The position numbers and the translations under genes were made by a program. Shown here piece after piece: positions 1 to 6,233 of a DNA stretch of 17,399 nt (its first letter is position 1; the number at the start of each line of letters is the position of its first letter). Origin of the DNA: Syntrophomonas sp. UBA4922 (GTDB lineage: Bacteria > Bacillota > Syntrophomonadia > Syntrophomonadales > Syntrophomonadaceae); the NCBI GenBank assembly GCA_002398825.1, contig DHBS01000040.1:59177-76575 (forward strand), written 5' to 3'. The notes below the pieces were generated by a model, which saw only the letters and a list, made by a program, of their open reading frames with translations, was not told the origin of the DNA and did not search any database.

Positions 1-64
1 GAGCGCCTTGCTCTTCGCTTCCGTCGTTCGCTCTGCCCAGCTTGTTGACTTTATCAACAAGCTG
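1..64 (+). repeat. Intergenic structured repeat, copy 1 (3' part only)
   Basis: The first 64 bases match the right-hand part of two complete copies at 3427-3576 and 5522-5671, beginning at the GAGCGCCTTGCTCTTC segment. The copy is cut by the window edge, so roughly 87 bases are missing on the left. It holds a stem of 11 base pairs (38-48 with 54-64, CAGCTTGTTGA / TCAACAAGCTG, loop CTTTA). It runs straight into a terminator hairpin at 65-89. The upstream gene it follows is outside the window. Confidence 0.85.
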
Positions 65-89
65 AAGAGGCCTGAAGGCCTCTTTTTTT
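65..89 (+). terminator. Rho-independent terminator at the end of repeat copy 1
   Basis: AAGAGGCC (65-72) pairs with GGCCTCTT (77-84) around the loop TGAA, and a run of seven T follows at 83-89. This is a textbook intrinsic terminator for plus-strand transcription coming from the left of the window. It touches the end of the repeat element, the same arrangement as at the other two copies. Confidence 0.85.
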
Positions 90-170
90 ATGGGCAGATA
101 TCATGGAATAATTAGTTCTCAGCAGCACAAGCTATAGGGAAAAAAAGCAGGGATTGGATGTGATTAGTTG

Positions 171-1241
171 ATGAAAGAAGTGGGAGTAAAAATCTGGCTG
201 GTCTTTGCCGGCTGTTTTTGCACCGGTTTGCTGCTATTTACCCTATTATACACTGGTTTGGGAAATAGCCAGCCAACGGTCGTTCCACAGCAGGCGGAGG
301 GGAGCATCAGTGAGGTGGCGGCTGCAGTAAGCCCTTCGATTGTGGGCATCAATAATTTTCAGCAACAAGGGGATGTTTATGATCAAATCAGCGTTGAGAG
401 CACCGGATCCGGCGTTATTATTGACTCTGAAGGGCATATCGTCACCAATAACCATGTGATCAAAGGGGCCGATCGCATAACCGTTACCCTGGCAGACGGA
501 AATGAAAAGGAAGCGCAGCTTATTGGCGCAGATCCCCAGACCGATTTGGCTCTGATTAAAATACAAGTGGATGGCAAGCTTTCGCCCATCATCTTTGGCG
601 ATTCCGAGCAGTTGGTAGTTGGCCAGCAAGTAGTGGCAATAGGCAATCCCCTGGGTCTGCGTTTTGCTCGTTCGGTTACGGCTGGAATCGTCAGCGGCCT
701 TAACCGCTTGCTGGCTACCGAGGAAGGCAGCGCTTTTCGCCTGATTCAAACCGATGCAGCCATCAACCCGGGCAATAGCGGCGGGGCTTTAGTCAACCTG
801 GATGGGCGGCTGATGGGTATCAACACCGTAAAAATCGTCGAAGCCGGTTTTGAAGGCATGGGTTTTTCAATCCCTTCCAATCAGGTGCAAAAAGTGATCG
901 ATCAGCTCAAGCGTCATGGCAAAGTGATACGCCCTTTTCTGGGGATAAGAATTCTGGGGGAGATAAATGGAGAACAAGCCCGGCATTTCAGCCTTCCAAG
1001 CAGGTCCGGGGTAGTGGTGGAGCCGGTCGCTAAAAGCCCGGCCGCTAAAGCTGGAATCAAATCTTACGATATAATTATCAGCATCGATAATGAGGATGTG
1101 GCAACCGGCCTGGAGCTGCAGGAGAAGATCGCTAACCGCAAGGTGGGGCAGAGCATAGAAGTTAAACTGCTGCGGCTGGTGGGGGGCGACCTGTCTCAGG
1201 CTCAGGTGATAACCGTTCCAGTGGTACTCCAGGAAGGATAA
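171..1241 (+). CDS. htrA: HtrA/DegP-type membrane-anchored serine protease with one PDZ domain
   Basis: Trypsin-like protease of the HtrA family, expected to cleave misfolded proteins on the outer face of the cytoplasmic membrane. Numbered from the ATG at 171 (356 aa): one N-terminal membrane segment at about residues 7-29, a protease domain at about 45-245, and a single PDZ domain at about 255-352. The catalytic triad is visible: His95 in TNNHV, Asp125 in QTDLALI, Ser203 in GNSGG. One PDZ domain and an uncleaved membrane anchor fit the Gram-positive HtrA/YycK type. A TTG directly in front (168) could also be used. The ribosome site is weak (CAGGGA at 149-154), so the exact start is uncertain. 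rlmH follows after 50 bases, the order usual in Firmicutes downstream of walRK. Confidence 0.95.
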   Translation: MKEVGVKIWLVFAGCFCTGLLLFTLLYTGLGNSQPTVVPQQAEGSISEVAAAVSPSIVGINNFQQQGDVYDQISVESTGSGVIIDSEGHIVTNNHVIKGADRITVTLADGNEKEAQLIGADPQTDLALIKIQVDGKLSPIIFGDSEQLVVGQQVVAIGNPLGLRFARSVTAGIVSGLNRLLATEEGSAFRLIQTDAAINPGNSGGALVNLDGRLMGINTVKIVEAGFEGMGFSIPSNQVQKVIDQLKRHGKVIRPFLGIRILGEINGEQARHFSLPSRSGVVVEPVAKSPAAKAGIKSYDIIISIDNEDVATGLELQEKIANRKVGQSIEVKLLRLVGGDLSQAQVITVPVVLQEG

Positions 1242-1291
1242 CCACCTGAGAAGATCCTGGCCACAGGCCTTTTAAAGGGAGCAGTGCAGTT

Positions 1292-1771
1292 TTGAAAATA
1301 CGTATAATTTCCGTAGGGAAAATTCGGGAACCGTTTTATCAGGCCGGAATTCAAGAGTACGTTAAACGCCTCACCCCATACAGCAATGTGGAACTTGTAA
1401 CCGGTTTTGAGGAAAAGGCCCCGGCCCGGCCTGGCGATCAAGACATCATTCAGGTAAAACAGAAAGAGGGGCAGCGCATCCTACAGCAGATCGCTCCCGG
1501 GGAATACCTGGTATTATGTGATGTGCAGGGACAGGCCGGCAGTTCTACGGAACTGGCAGCCAGGGTCGGGCAATGGATGCTGAGCGGCAAATCCCGGATT
1601 AACATTGTAGTCGGCGGTGCTTACGGACTGGACAGGGGAGTAATAGAAGCTGCTCACGAGCGGATATCACTCTCCAGGCTGACCTTTCCGCACCAAATGG
1701 CGGTGTTGATACTGGTTGAACAATTATACCGCACTTTTAAAATACTACGCGGCGAACCGTATCACCACTGA
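1292..1771 (+). CDS. rlmH: 23S rRNA pseudouridine-1915 N3-methyltransferase RlmH
   Basis: SPOUT-class methyltransferase that uses S-adenosylmethionine to methylate pseudouridine 1915 in helix 69 of 23S rRNA. At 159 aa it has the family's full length. The trefoil-knot motif VVGGAYGLDRGV lies at residues 106-117, followed by TFPHQMAVLILVEQLYR (131-147) and the characteristic C-terminal end GEPYHH, all typical of RlmH. The start is a TTG at 1292, supported by GGGAG at 1277-1281 with a spacing of 10, and by the family N-terminus MKIRIISVGK. It lies 50 bases after htrA with no clear terminator between, so the two are probably co-transcribed. Confidence 0.97.
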   Translation: MKIRIISVGKIREPFYQAGIQEYVKRLTPYSNVELVTGFEEKAPARPGDQDIIQVKQKEGQRILQQIAPGEYLVLCDVQGQAGSSTELAARVGQWMLSGKSRINIVVGGAYGLDRGVIEAAHERISLSRLTFPHQMAVLILVEQLYRTFKILRGEPYHH

Positions 1772-1903
1772 CATTAACAAATGCCATATTCACCAAGATT
1801 AGAAATCATCTTGCCAAGATAAACTGCAGGCTTTAGAAGTTGATCAGAAATACGGGAGTATGGGCTTTAAAAAAGAGAAGGAGAAAGCGGGAGGAGGACT
1901 ATA

Positions 1904-3388
1904 ATGACAAACATAGTGATCGTAGGGGGAGGGATGGGCGGCAGTACCATCCTGAGGTCATTCCACGGTATCGACACATTCCGGGTTTTGGGTATTTGTG
2001 ATGTAAACCCGGCGGCTCCCGGTATGCGGCTGGCACAGGAATTGGGGATACCGGCCTTTTCAGATTTAAAAGAGATGCTGCAATTGCCGGCACTGGACAT
2101 TATCATTGAAGCCACCGGAAATGGCCGGGTGCGCGAACAAGTGATGACTGCCAAGCCCGATCATGCCACATTGATGGATTCTGCCGCCGCCAATCTAATG
2201 ATGACCTTCGTAGAAGAGCATGAAAAGGTTTTAAACCGGGCGCGCAGCAAAAAGCAAGCCTTTCGCACCACCGCACCGTTTCTGGTGCAAACCTATGGAC
2301 GGGACGGAGTGATCTATTTTAGCACTGACCTGGAACGTTTTGACTTTGTGGAGAACCATAATATCAACGTGGCCGGTATTCGTGTCGGGGAGCGCCTTAA
2401 TCAGGACGGACCCATTCAGCGCTGTATCAGTCAGGGACGCGTTATTTCTCAAGCGGTTGATGAAAAAGTCTATGGCATACGCCTGTATGTGTGGGTAATG
2501 CCGATTTTCGAGGCTGAGGATGAGAAAAAACCGGTGATAGGCGCCTGTGGGGTATTTGCCCCCAAGCTCCATCCGGTTGCCAAGGCATTTGACATCTTTG
2601 CGCCTATCATCATTGAATCTCAGCCAGAAGGAGCCTGGGTGGGGGTGACGGACCTGGAGAAGGTCACACATCGCATGGGCTCTGACAAATTCGACCTCAA
2701 GGAGTTTGTAGCCGGAACCCCTCTGCAGGACGGAGACACTGGCTCAGCCACTATCAGAGCCCGGCGCAAGACCCAGGTGGATATCGCTACCAAGAAGTAC
2801 GGCAATATGCGTATGTTGGGAATCCCTCTCTTTGACGAGGACAGCGGCGAGCTGGTTGGATCATTTGGCATTACCACCCCCAGAAATCTGGCCCGTGATC
2901 TGCAGGAAATGGCAGCCAAATTGAGCCTGACCACCGCAGAAATCGCCGAAGCCATGCAGGGTATTGCCGAATCAGCCGGCGAAATCACCCATACCGAAGG
3001 CCAATTGGCCCAGCATATCAGAGCTGTTCAGGACAATTCAGCCAGTATCAGTGAGATATTAGGCTTTATTAAGAGCGTGGCCGACCAGACCAAGATGCTG
3101 GGTTTGAATGCGGCAATTGAAGCAGCCCGGGCAGGAGAACACGGACGCGGATTCGGAGTGGTGGCCGAAGAAATCCGCAAGCTATCGGACCAATCCAAAC
3201 AAACCGCCGATGAAATCGGCAAACTGATCCGGGAGATAGACAGCACCGTGAAAGAAGCAGTTGCGGCTTCAGAGGGTACAGTACAGCAGAGCCAGGAGCA
3301 AGCCGCTTCTACTGAAGAGATCACCGCTTCCGTGATGGAGATGGCCCAGATGGCGGAGAAGTTGACCGGAGTTGCCAAGACCCTTTAA
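1904..3388 (+). CDS. Soluble methyl-accepting chemotaxis-type protein with N-terminal NAD(P)-binding Rossmann domain
   Basis: A 494-aa fusion with no signal peptide or membrane segment, so cytosolic. Residues 1-110 resemble the Rossmann domain of homoserine-dehydrogenase-like oxidoreductases, with the dinucleotide-binding glycines in VGGGMGGS (7-14) and an acidic residue after strand 2 (ICDVN, 31-35). Residues 120-330 look like two related PAS-like halves: PIFEAEDEKKPVIGACGVF (200-218) and PLFDEDSGELVGSFGI (308-323) repeat the same pattern. Residues about 335-494 form the antiparallel MCP signalling hairpin, with the conserved tip around AAIEAARAGEHGRGFGVVAE (403-422). No CheR-docking tail is seen. 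The ribosome site is AGGAGG (1892-1897), 6 bases before ATG. Inference: it may report cytosolic redox or NAD(H) status to CheA/CheW or a similar array; no chemotaxis partner genes are nearby. The domain boundaries of the middle region are approximate. Confidence 0.88.
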   Translation: MTNIVIVGGGMGGSTILRSFHGIDTFRVLGICDVNPAAPGMRLAQELGIPAFSDLKEMLQLPALDIIIEATGNGRVREQVMTAKPDHATLMDSAAANLMMTFVEEHEKVLNRARSKKQAFRTTAPFLVQTYGRDGVIYFSTDLERFDFVENHNINVAGIRVGERLNQDGPIQRCISQGRVISQAVDEKVYGIRLYVWVMPIFEAEDEKKPVIGACGVFAPKLHPVAKAFDIFAPIIIESQPEGAWVGVTDLEKVTHRMGSDKFDLKEFVAGTPLQDGDTGSATIRARRKTQVDIATKKYGNMRMLGIPLFDEDSGELVGSFGITTPRNLARDLQEMAAKLSLTTAEIAEAMQGIAESAGEITHTEGQLAQHIRAVQDNSASISEILGFIKSVADQTKMLGLNAAIEAARAGEHGRGFGVVAEEIRKLSDQSKQTADEIGKLIREIDSTVKEAVAASEGTVQQSQEQAASTEEITASVMEMAQMAEKLTGVAKTL

Positions 3389-3400
3389 AAAGGGCTACAA

Positions 3401-3426
3401 GGGGGCCGGACACAAGCCCGGCCCCC
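3401..3426 (+). terminator. GC-rich hairpin before repeat copy 2
   Basis: GGGGGCCGG (3401-3409) pairs perfectly with CCGGCCCCC (3418-3426) around an 8-base loop, 12 bases after the stop of the Rossmann-MCP gene. It is placed like that gene's terminator, but no T run follows; the repeat element begins immediately (AGACCGTCGAC). Nineteen bases of it (3404-3422) recur identically at 3579-3597, after the element. Confidence 0.6.
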
Positions 3427-3576
3427 AGACCGTCGACAAAAGCGAATAACTGCGTTGCTCAATAGGTCCGCTCAATCAACGTACTATTTGTACGCCTCAA
3501 TCGCGGACCTATTGAGCGCCTTGCTCTTCACTTCCGTCGCTCGCCTGCACAGCTTGTTGACTTTGTCAACAAGCTG
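3427..3576 (+). repeat. Intergenic structured repeat, copy 2 (complete)
   Basis: A non-coding element of 150 bases in the 275-base gap between the Rossmann-MCP gene and msrA. It begins AGACCGTCGACAAAAGCG and ends in the stem CAGCTTGTTGAC / GTCAACAAGCTG (3550-3561 with 3565-3576, loop TTT). Its centre is a perfect 15-bp stem, GCTCAATAGGTCCGC (3457-3471) with GCGGACCTATTGAGC (3503-3517), enclosing a nested hairpin CGTAC-TATTT-GTACG (3480-3494). The left end and the inner part match copy 3 nearly base for base, and the right end matches copies 1 and 3. The left TCGACAAAAGC and the complement of the right GACTTTGTCAA are similar, an imperfect terminal inverted repeat. It carries no transposase. 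Confidence 0.88.
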
Positions 3577-3606
3577 GAGGCCGGACACAAGCCCGGCTCC
3601 TATTTT
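3577..3606 (+). terminator. Terminator-like hairpin after repeat copy 2
   Basis: GGAGGCCGG (3577-3585, one bulged G) pairs with CCGGCTCC (3593-3600) around the same 8-base loop as the hairpin at 3401-3426. TATTTT (3601-3606) follows, so this copy looks like the working terminator for plus-strand transcripts reading through from the Rossmann-MCP gene. The sequence is specific to this locus: copies 1 and 3 of the repeat end in different hairpins. Confidence 0.65.
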
Positions 3607-3663
3607 CATTCTGAAGGAAAAATACCCCGGTGGGGCAATATATTCTAAAAGGGGTTTTGAAAT

Positions 3664-4212
3664 ATGGAAAGGGAACTTAAATCGGTCCCGGGTGTGGCTA
3701 CTTTTGCCGGGGGATGCTTTTGGTGTATGGCGCCGCCGTTTCTAAACCATCCCGGAGTCGCCGAGGTGATTTCCGGATACACCGGAGGTCATTTGGAAAA
3801 CCCCAGTTATGAGACGGTATGCAGCGGCGGAAGCGGACACTATGAAGCCGTGCAGGTTTTATATGATCCGGCCCAGGTCAGTTATGAAGCACTCCTGCAG
3901 ATATTCTGGCAGCAAATCGACCCCACCGACGCCGGGGGGCAATTTTATGACCGCGGGGAATCCTATCGGACTGCGATATTCTATCATGATGAGGCTCAGA
4001 AGAGCGCTGCCCTGGCTTCAGTTAAACAACTGGCCGGGAGCGGCCGCTTTAAATCTGCAGTAGTGACCAAGGTTTTGCCGGCCGAAGCCTTTTATCCCGC
4101 CGAGGATTATCACCAACGCTATCACGAAAAGAATCCCTTGCATTACAAAAGCTACCGTCTGGCTTCGGGAAGGGACGCTTTTATCCGGCATTATTGGAAA
4201 CCGCCCCAATAG
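3664..4212 (+). CDS. msrA: Peptide methionine-S-sulfoxide reductase MsrA
   Basis: Reduces the S-epimer of methionine sulfoxide, free or in oxidised proteins, in the cytosol, usually with thioredoxin as electron donor. The catalytic motif GGCFWC lies at residues 16-21, with catalytic Cys18. Family motifs follow: VISGYTGGH (36-44), GHYEAVQV, IDPTDAGGQFYDRGESYRTA, and the C-terminal AEDYHQRYHEKNPLHYKSYR. The residue after FWC is Met rather than the Glu of the E. coli type, as I recall from Bacillus MsrA. The 182-aa length is normal for a single MsrA domain; no MsrB is fused. The ribosome site AAAAGGGG (3647-3654) is 9 bases from ATG. It stands alone between repeat copy 2 and a convergent gene. 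The 208-base gap after it contains a modest hairpin (4225-4230 with 4252-4257) without a T run. Confidence 0.97.
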   Translation: MERELKSVPGVATFAGGCFWCMAPPFLNHPGVAEVISGYTGGHLENPSYETVCSGGSGHYEAVQVLYDPAQVSYEALLQIFWQQIDPTDAGGQFYDRGESYRTAIFYHDEAQKSAALASVKQLAGSGRFKSAVVTKVLPAEAFYPAEDYHQRYHEKNPLHYKSYRLASGRDAFIRHYWKPPQ

Positions 4213-4420
4213 CCGAGAAAAGAAGGACTGTTTTCGGGCTGCATATAGGTGCAGTCCAGAATCAGGCAGTTTAATGATATGCCAGGTCTTATTTGAGGTC
4301 ATGTAAATCGCAGGAATCCAGGGTTTGTTTATGTTATTATAGATGATATGATGGGCTACTGGCCGCAAAAGGCCGCTCCACGCTTTAGGATGCGCAGAGA
4401 AAGAAGGCTGTGCTCATTAT

Positions 4421-4699
4421 TTATTTAAATAGCTGATATTCCTGCAGCAATCGATCGTGTTCGATCTGCAGCTGGGCGGATAGGCGCTCATTTTCAGGGC
4501 TGACAAATTGCTGGGCTTGATAGATGCGAAGCAATGCTTCATGAACCCGGTTTTGGGCATATTCGATCTCCTGCATGGTCAGTCCGATCTGGGCCTGCAT
4601 TACACTTTGATGTGCTGACTGAGCGCAGTCAAGGGCTTCGCTTATGGATTGGCCGGCCTGCGCCAGGAATCTACCGCTGCGATCCAATTGTGTCAACAT
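4421..4699 (-). CDS. Small helical protein of unknown function
   Basis: A 92-aa protein that I do not recognise. The start is well supported: ATG at 4699 (reading leftward) is preceded by AAGGAGG (complement of 4704-4710) with a gap of 4 bases. The sequence is almost wholly helix-forming, rich in Gln, Ala, Glu and Leu (for example MQEIEYAQNRVHEALLRIYQ and SAQLQIEHDRLLQEYQ), and suggests two or three amphipathic helices, perhaps a coiled-coil hairpin. There is one Cys (residue 25), no signal peptide and no membrane segment. It is transcribed divergently from the zinc-ribbon/RDD gene, with 127 bases between the starts, and converges on msrA. Nothing nearby indicates its job. Real coding is likely because of the ribosome site and the lack of a competing frame. 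Confidence 0.72.
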   Translation of the reverse strand: MLTQLDRSGRFLAQAGQSISEALDCAQSAHQSVMQAQIGLTMQEIEYAQNRVHEALLRIYQAQQFVSPENERLSAQLQIEHDRLLQEYQLFK

Positions 4700-4826
4700 A
4701 AAGCCTCCTTAGCCAGTAGTCTTGCTTACTATCAATATTTCCCAAGAACAAGATTTTTATAGAATGAGGCTTAAAGTTTGAGGCATATAGTTAGCCTAAG
4801 ACAAAACCGGGAGGGGTTGAAGGAGG

Positions 4827-5489
4827 ATGCGTTGTCCATTTTGTAGAGAGAGGATTCCCCAAGGATTAACGGAGTGCCCGGAGTGTTATGAGTCTTTGTT
4901 GGTACAGCAGCCCGAGTATTGCCCGATATGCGGAAGCGTTTGGAGAGAGGGCAATTTCTATTGCCGGTTTTGCGGGTCGCGATTGATGTGGATGCTAAAT
5001 GAAGGCCTGTTGGAGCAGGCGTGCCCTGTCAAGAATGAGGTCAGGGAAACCCCGGAGGGGCTGGTATTGGTGGGGTTTGTACACCGGGCTATCGCCGGTG
5101 TTTTGGACACGGTAGTCATTCTTGCTATCATAGGGTTTTGGATGCCTCAGGCGGCCAGCCTGACATTTACCTGGCAAAGCCTTGTTTCCGCCGCGTTTTG
5201 GGTGGGGCAAAGCAGGGCTTTATTGACCGTTTTTGGACTAATGGTGTTGTATTATACGGCTTTTGAAGGCCTGCTGGGCTTTACCCCCGGCAAGCTGATC
5301 GCGCAGATCAAGGTGGTCGGTCAGGATGGTTCCAAAATAGGGATATTTGCCGCCTTATTGCGCAATCTCTTGAGAATCGTCGACCTCCAGTTCTTCTGCC
5401 TGGTGGGGGCTGTACTTATATGGAAAACCCCCTTACAGCAGCGCTGTGGGGATTTGGCGGCTAAAACCATAGTGGTTCGATTACTATAG
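4827..5489 (+). CDS. RDD-family membrane protein with two N-terminal zinc ribbons
   Basis: A 220-aa protein. Residues 1-50 hold two four-cysteine zinc-binding knuckle pairs (C3, C6, C17, C20 and C32, C35, C46, C49), a double zinc ribbon. Residues about 80-220 are an RDD domain: Arg87 and Asp94 in FVHRAIAGVLDTVV, membrane segments at about 88-105, 130-150 and 185-200, the loop motif GFTPGK (151-156), IVD (184-186), and the closing RCGDLAAKT (206-214). RDD proteins are integral membrane proteins whose roles are mostly unknown, with some linked to ion or solute transport. The AGGAGG at 4821-4826 touches the ATG directly; GGGAGG at 4809-4814, 12 bases before ATG, may be the effective site. No other in-frame start exists, because TGA lies at 4818. 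Repeat copy 3 follows. Confidence 0.88.
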   Translation: MRCPFCRERIPQGLTECPECYESLLVQQPEYCPICGSVWREGNFYCRFCGSRLMWMLNEGLLEQACPVKNEVRETPEGLVLVGFVHRAIAGVLDTVVILAIIGFWMPQAASLTFTWQSLVSAAFWVGQSRALLTVFGLMVLYYTAFEGLLGFTPGKLIAQIKVVGQDGSKIGIFAALLRNLLRIVDLQFFCLVGAVLIWKTPLQQRCGDLAAKTIVVRLL

Positions 5490-5495
5490 AAACAG

Positions 5496-5521
5496 GGGCC
5501 CTGGCGGTAACCCCAGGGCCC
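5496..5521 (+). terminator. GC-rich hairpin before repeat copy 3
   Basis: GGGCCCTGG (5496-5504) pairs with CCAGGGCCC (5513-5521) around the loop CGGTAACC, 6 bases after the stop of the RDD gene. No T run follows; the repeat starts at once. Both stem arms are repeated exactly at 5672-5680 and 5689-5697, while the loops differ. Confidence 0.6.
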
Positions 5522-5671
5522 AGACCGTCGACAAAAGCGAATAACTGCGTTGATCAACAGGTCCGCTCAATCAACGTACTATTTGTACGCCTCAATCGCG
5601 GGCCTGTTTCGCGCCTTGCTCTTCGCTTCCGTCGCTCGCTCTGCCCCTCTTTTCGACTTTGTCAATAAGAG
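5522..5671 (+). repeat. Intergenic structured repeat, copy 3 (complete)
   Basis: Second full copy of the 150-base element, lying between the convergent 3' ends of the RDD gene and the lipoprotein gene. It begins AGACCGTCGACAAAAGCG like copy 2 and keeps the nested CGTAC-TATTT-GTACG. The main stem is preserved with changed bases: AACAGGTCCGC (5556-5566) with GCGGGCCTGTT (5598-5608). One T-A pair of copy 2 has become C-G, and one T-A has become a T-G wobble. The right-hand stem is rebuilt with other bases as CCCCTCTT (5644-5651) with AAGAGGGG (5667-5674). The outer four pairs of the main stem seen in copy 2 are lost here. Confidence 0.88.
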
Positions 5672-5697
5672 GGGCCCTGGCAGTGACACCAGGGCCC
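5672..5697. terminator. Hairpin after repeat copy 3, between convergent genes
   Basis: GGGCCCTGG (5672-5680) pairs with CCAGGGCCC (5689-5697) around the loop CAGTGACA. The stem is identical to the one at 5496-5521. It sits 14 bases beyond the stop of the minus-strand lipoprotein gene and could serve both converging transcripts. Only GCTTTA follows on the plus strand and no T run on the minus strand, so it is a weak intrinsic terminator by the usual rule. Confidence 0.55.
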
Positions 5698-5711
5698 GCT
5701 TTATGATGGCG

Positions 5712-6233
5712 TTATTCTTTTTGTTGAGCTGCAGCAATGACGCCATTGCCGTCTTCGGTGCTGAAAGTGGCGCTCAAAGCCCAACCGGTCTTTTCTGCCA
5801 TTATATATGTACCCTCCGGGGTATTGGTGGTCGCGGCTATGGTCCAGCCGTTCGATTCCAGGTCGGCTTTGTATTTATTGATCTGGTCAACATTGCCGAT
5901 TTCTTCATACCAGACCATAATGGTTTGGCCCTCTGTAGTTTTGGCTTCACTGACGTTTGAGATCTTGGCTCCGCTCAACTGTGGAACATCAGCCGGCATA
6001 CTCTTCGGCCAGGTCAAGTCTCCACCGGTCTTAAAAGAGGAGCTCCCATCCTTGGAATCCACTTGGACTTCGCCGTCATTTAGATCCACCTTGACCTCTC
6101 CGCCAGAAGCCGATTCGAGGGCTTTTTCAGTAGCCTTTTCGCCAATCTGGCTGCAGCCTGCTGCCAGGGCTGAGAAGGCGAAAACCAGCATTAATAACAC
6201 AATCCAACCTGAATGAACCTGCTTGTCAAACAT
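5712..6233 (-). CDS. Small secreted lipoprotein of unknown function
   Basis: A 173-aa predicted lipoprotein. A positively charged start and hydrophobic stretch (about residues 9-24) lead to a lipobox ending ALAAGC, with Cys27 the expected lipidated residue; Ala at position -3 is a tolerated variant. The mature part begins with an acidic, low-complexity segment (EVKVDLNDGEVQVDSKDG). A compact domain follows, with MPADVPQLSGAKISNVSEA and a C-terminal VWYEEIGNVDQINKYKADLE region, a layout common in Firmicutes lipoproteins of unknown role. I chose ATG at 6233 because GGGAGGA (complement of 6240-6246) lies 6 bases upstream. An ATG five codons earlier (6248) overlaps that ribosome site and is unlikely. 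The gene is divergent from walJ and preceded by a long leader. Function cannot be stated. Confidence 0.85.
   Translation of the reverse strand: MFDKQVHSGWIVLLMLVFAFSALAAGCSQIGEKATEKALESASGGEVKVDLNDGEVQVDSKDGSSSFKTGGDLTWPKSMPADVPQLSGAKISNVSEAKTTEGQTIMVWYEEIGNVDQINKYKADLESNGWTIAATTNTPEGTYIMAEKTGWALSATFSTEDGNGVIAAAQQKE

Noticed and set aside
246..749. Open frame of 167 codons antisense to htrA
   Set aside because: Shadow of the conserved HtrA protease domain; no start signal.
1794..1813. CAAGAT/ATCTTG hairpin after rlmH as a terminator
   Set aside because: Only six AT-rich pairs and no T run. It could be chance.
3455..3745. Plus-strand frame of 96 codons starting in repeat copy 2, with a close match in the frame at 5550-5960 (both contain STYYLYASIA)
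   Set aside because: The shared peptide is just the translated repeat element. There is no ribosome site, the frame runs through the hairpins and into msrA out of frame, and the stems covary as RNA rather than as codons.
4225..4257. Hairpin in the msrA 3' region as a terminator or small RNA
   Set aside because: Two alternative short pairings compete (GGACTG/CAGTCC and CTGCA/TGCAG), no T run follows, and there is no promoter to suggest a separate RNA.
5737..6216. Open frame of 159 codons antisense to the lipoprotein gene
   Set aside because: It is the mirror of a well-supported lipoprotein with signal peptide, lipobox and ribosome site. No ribosome site or family match for the opposite frame.
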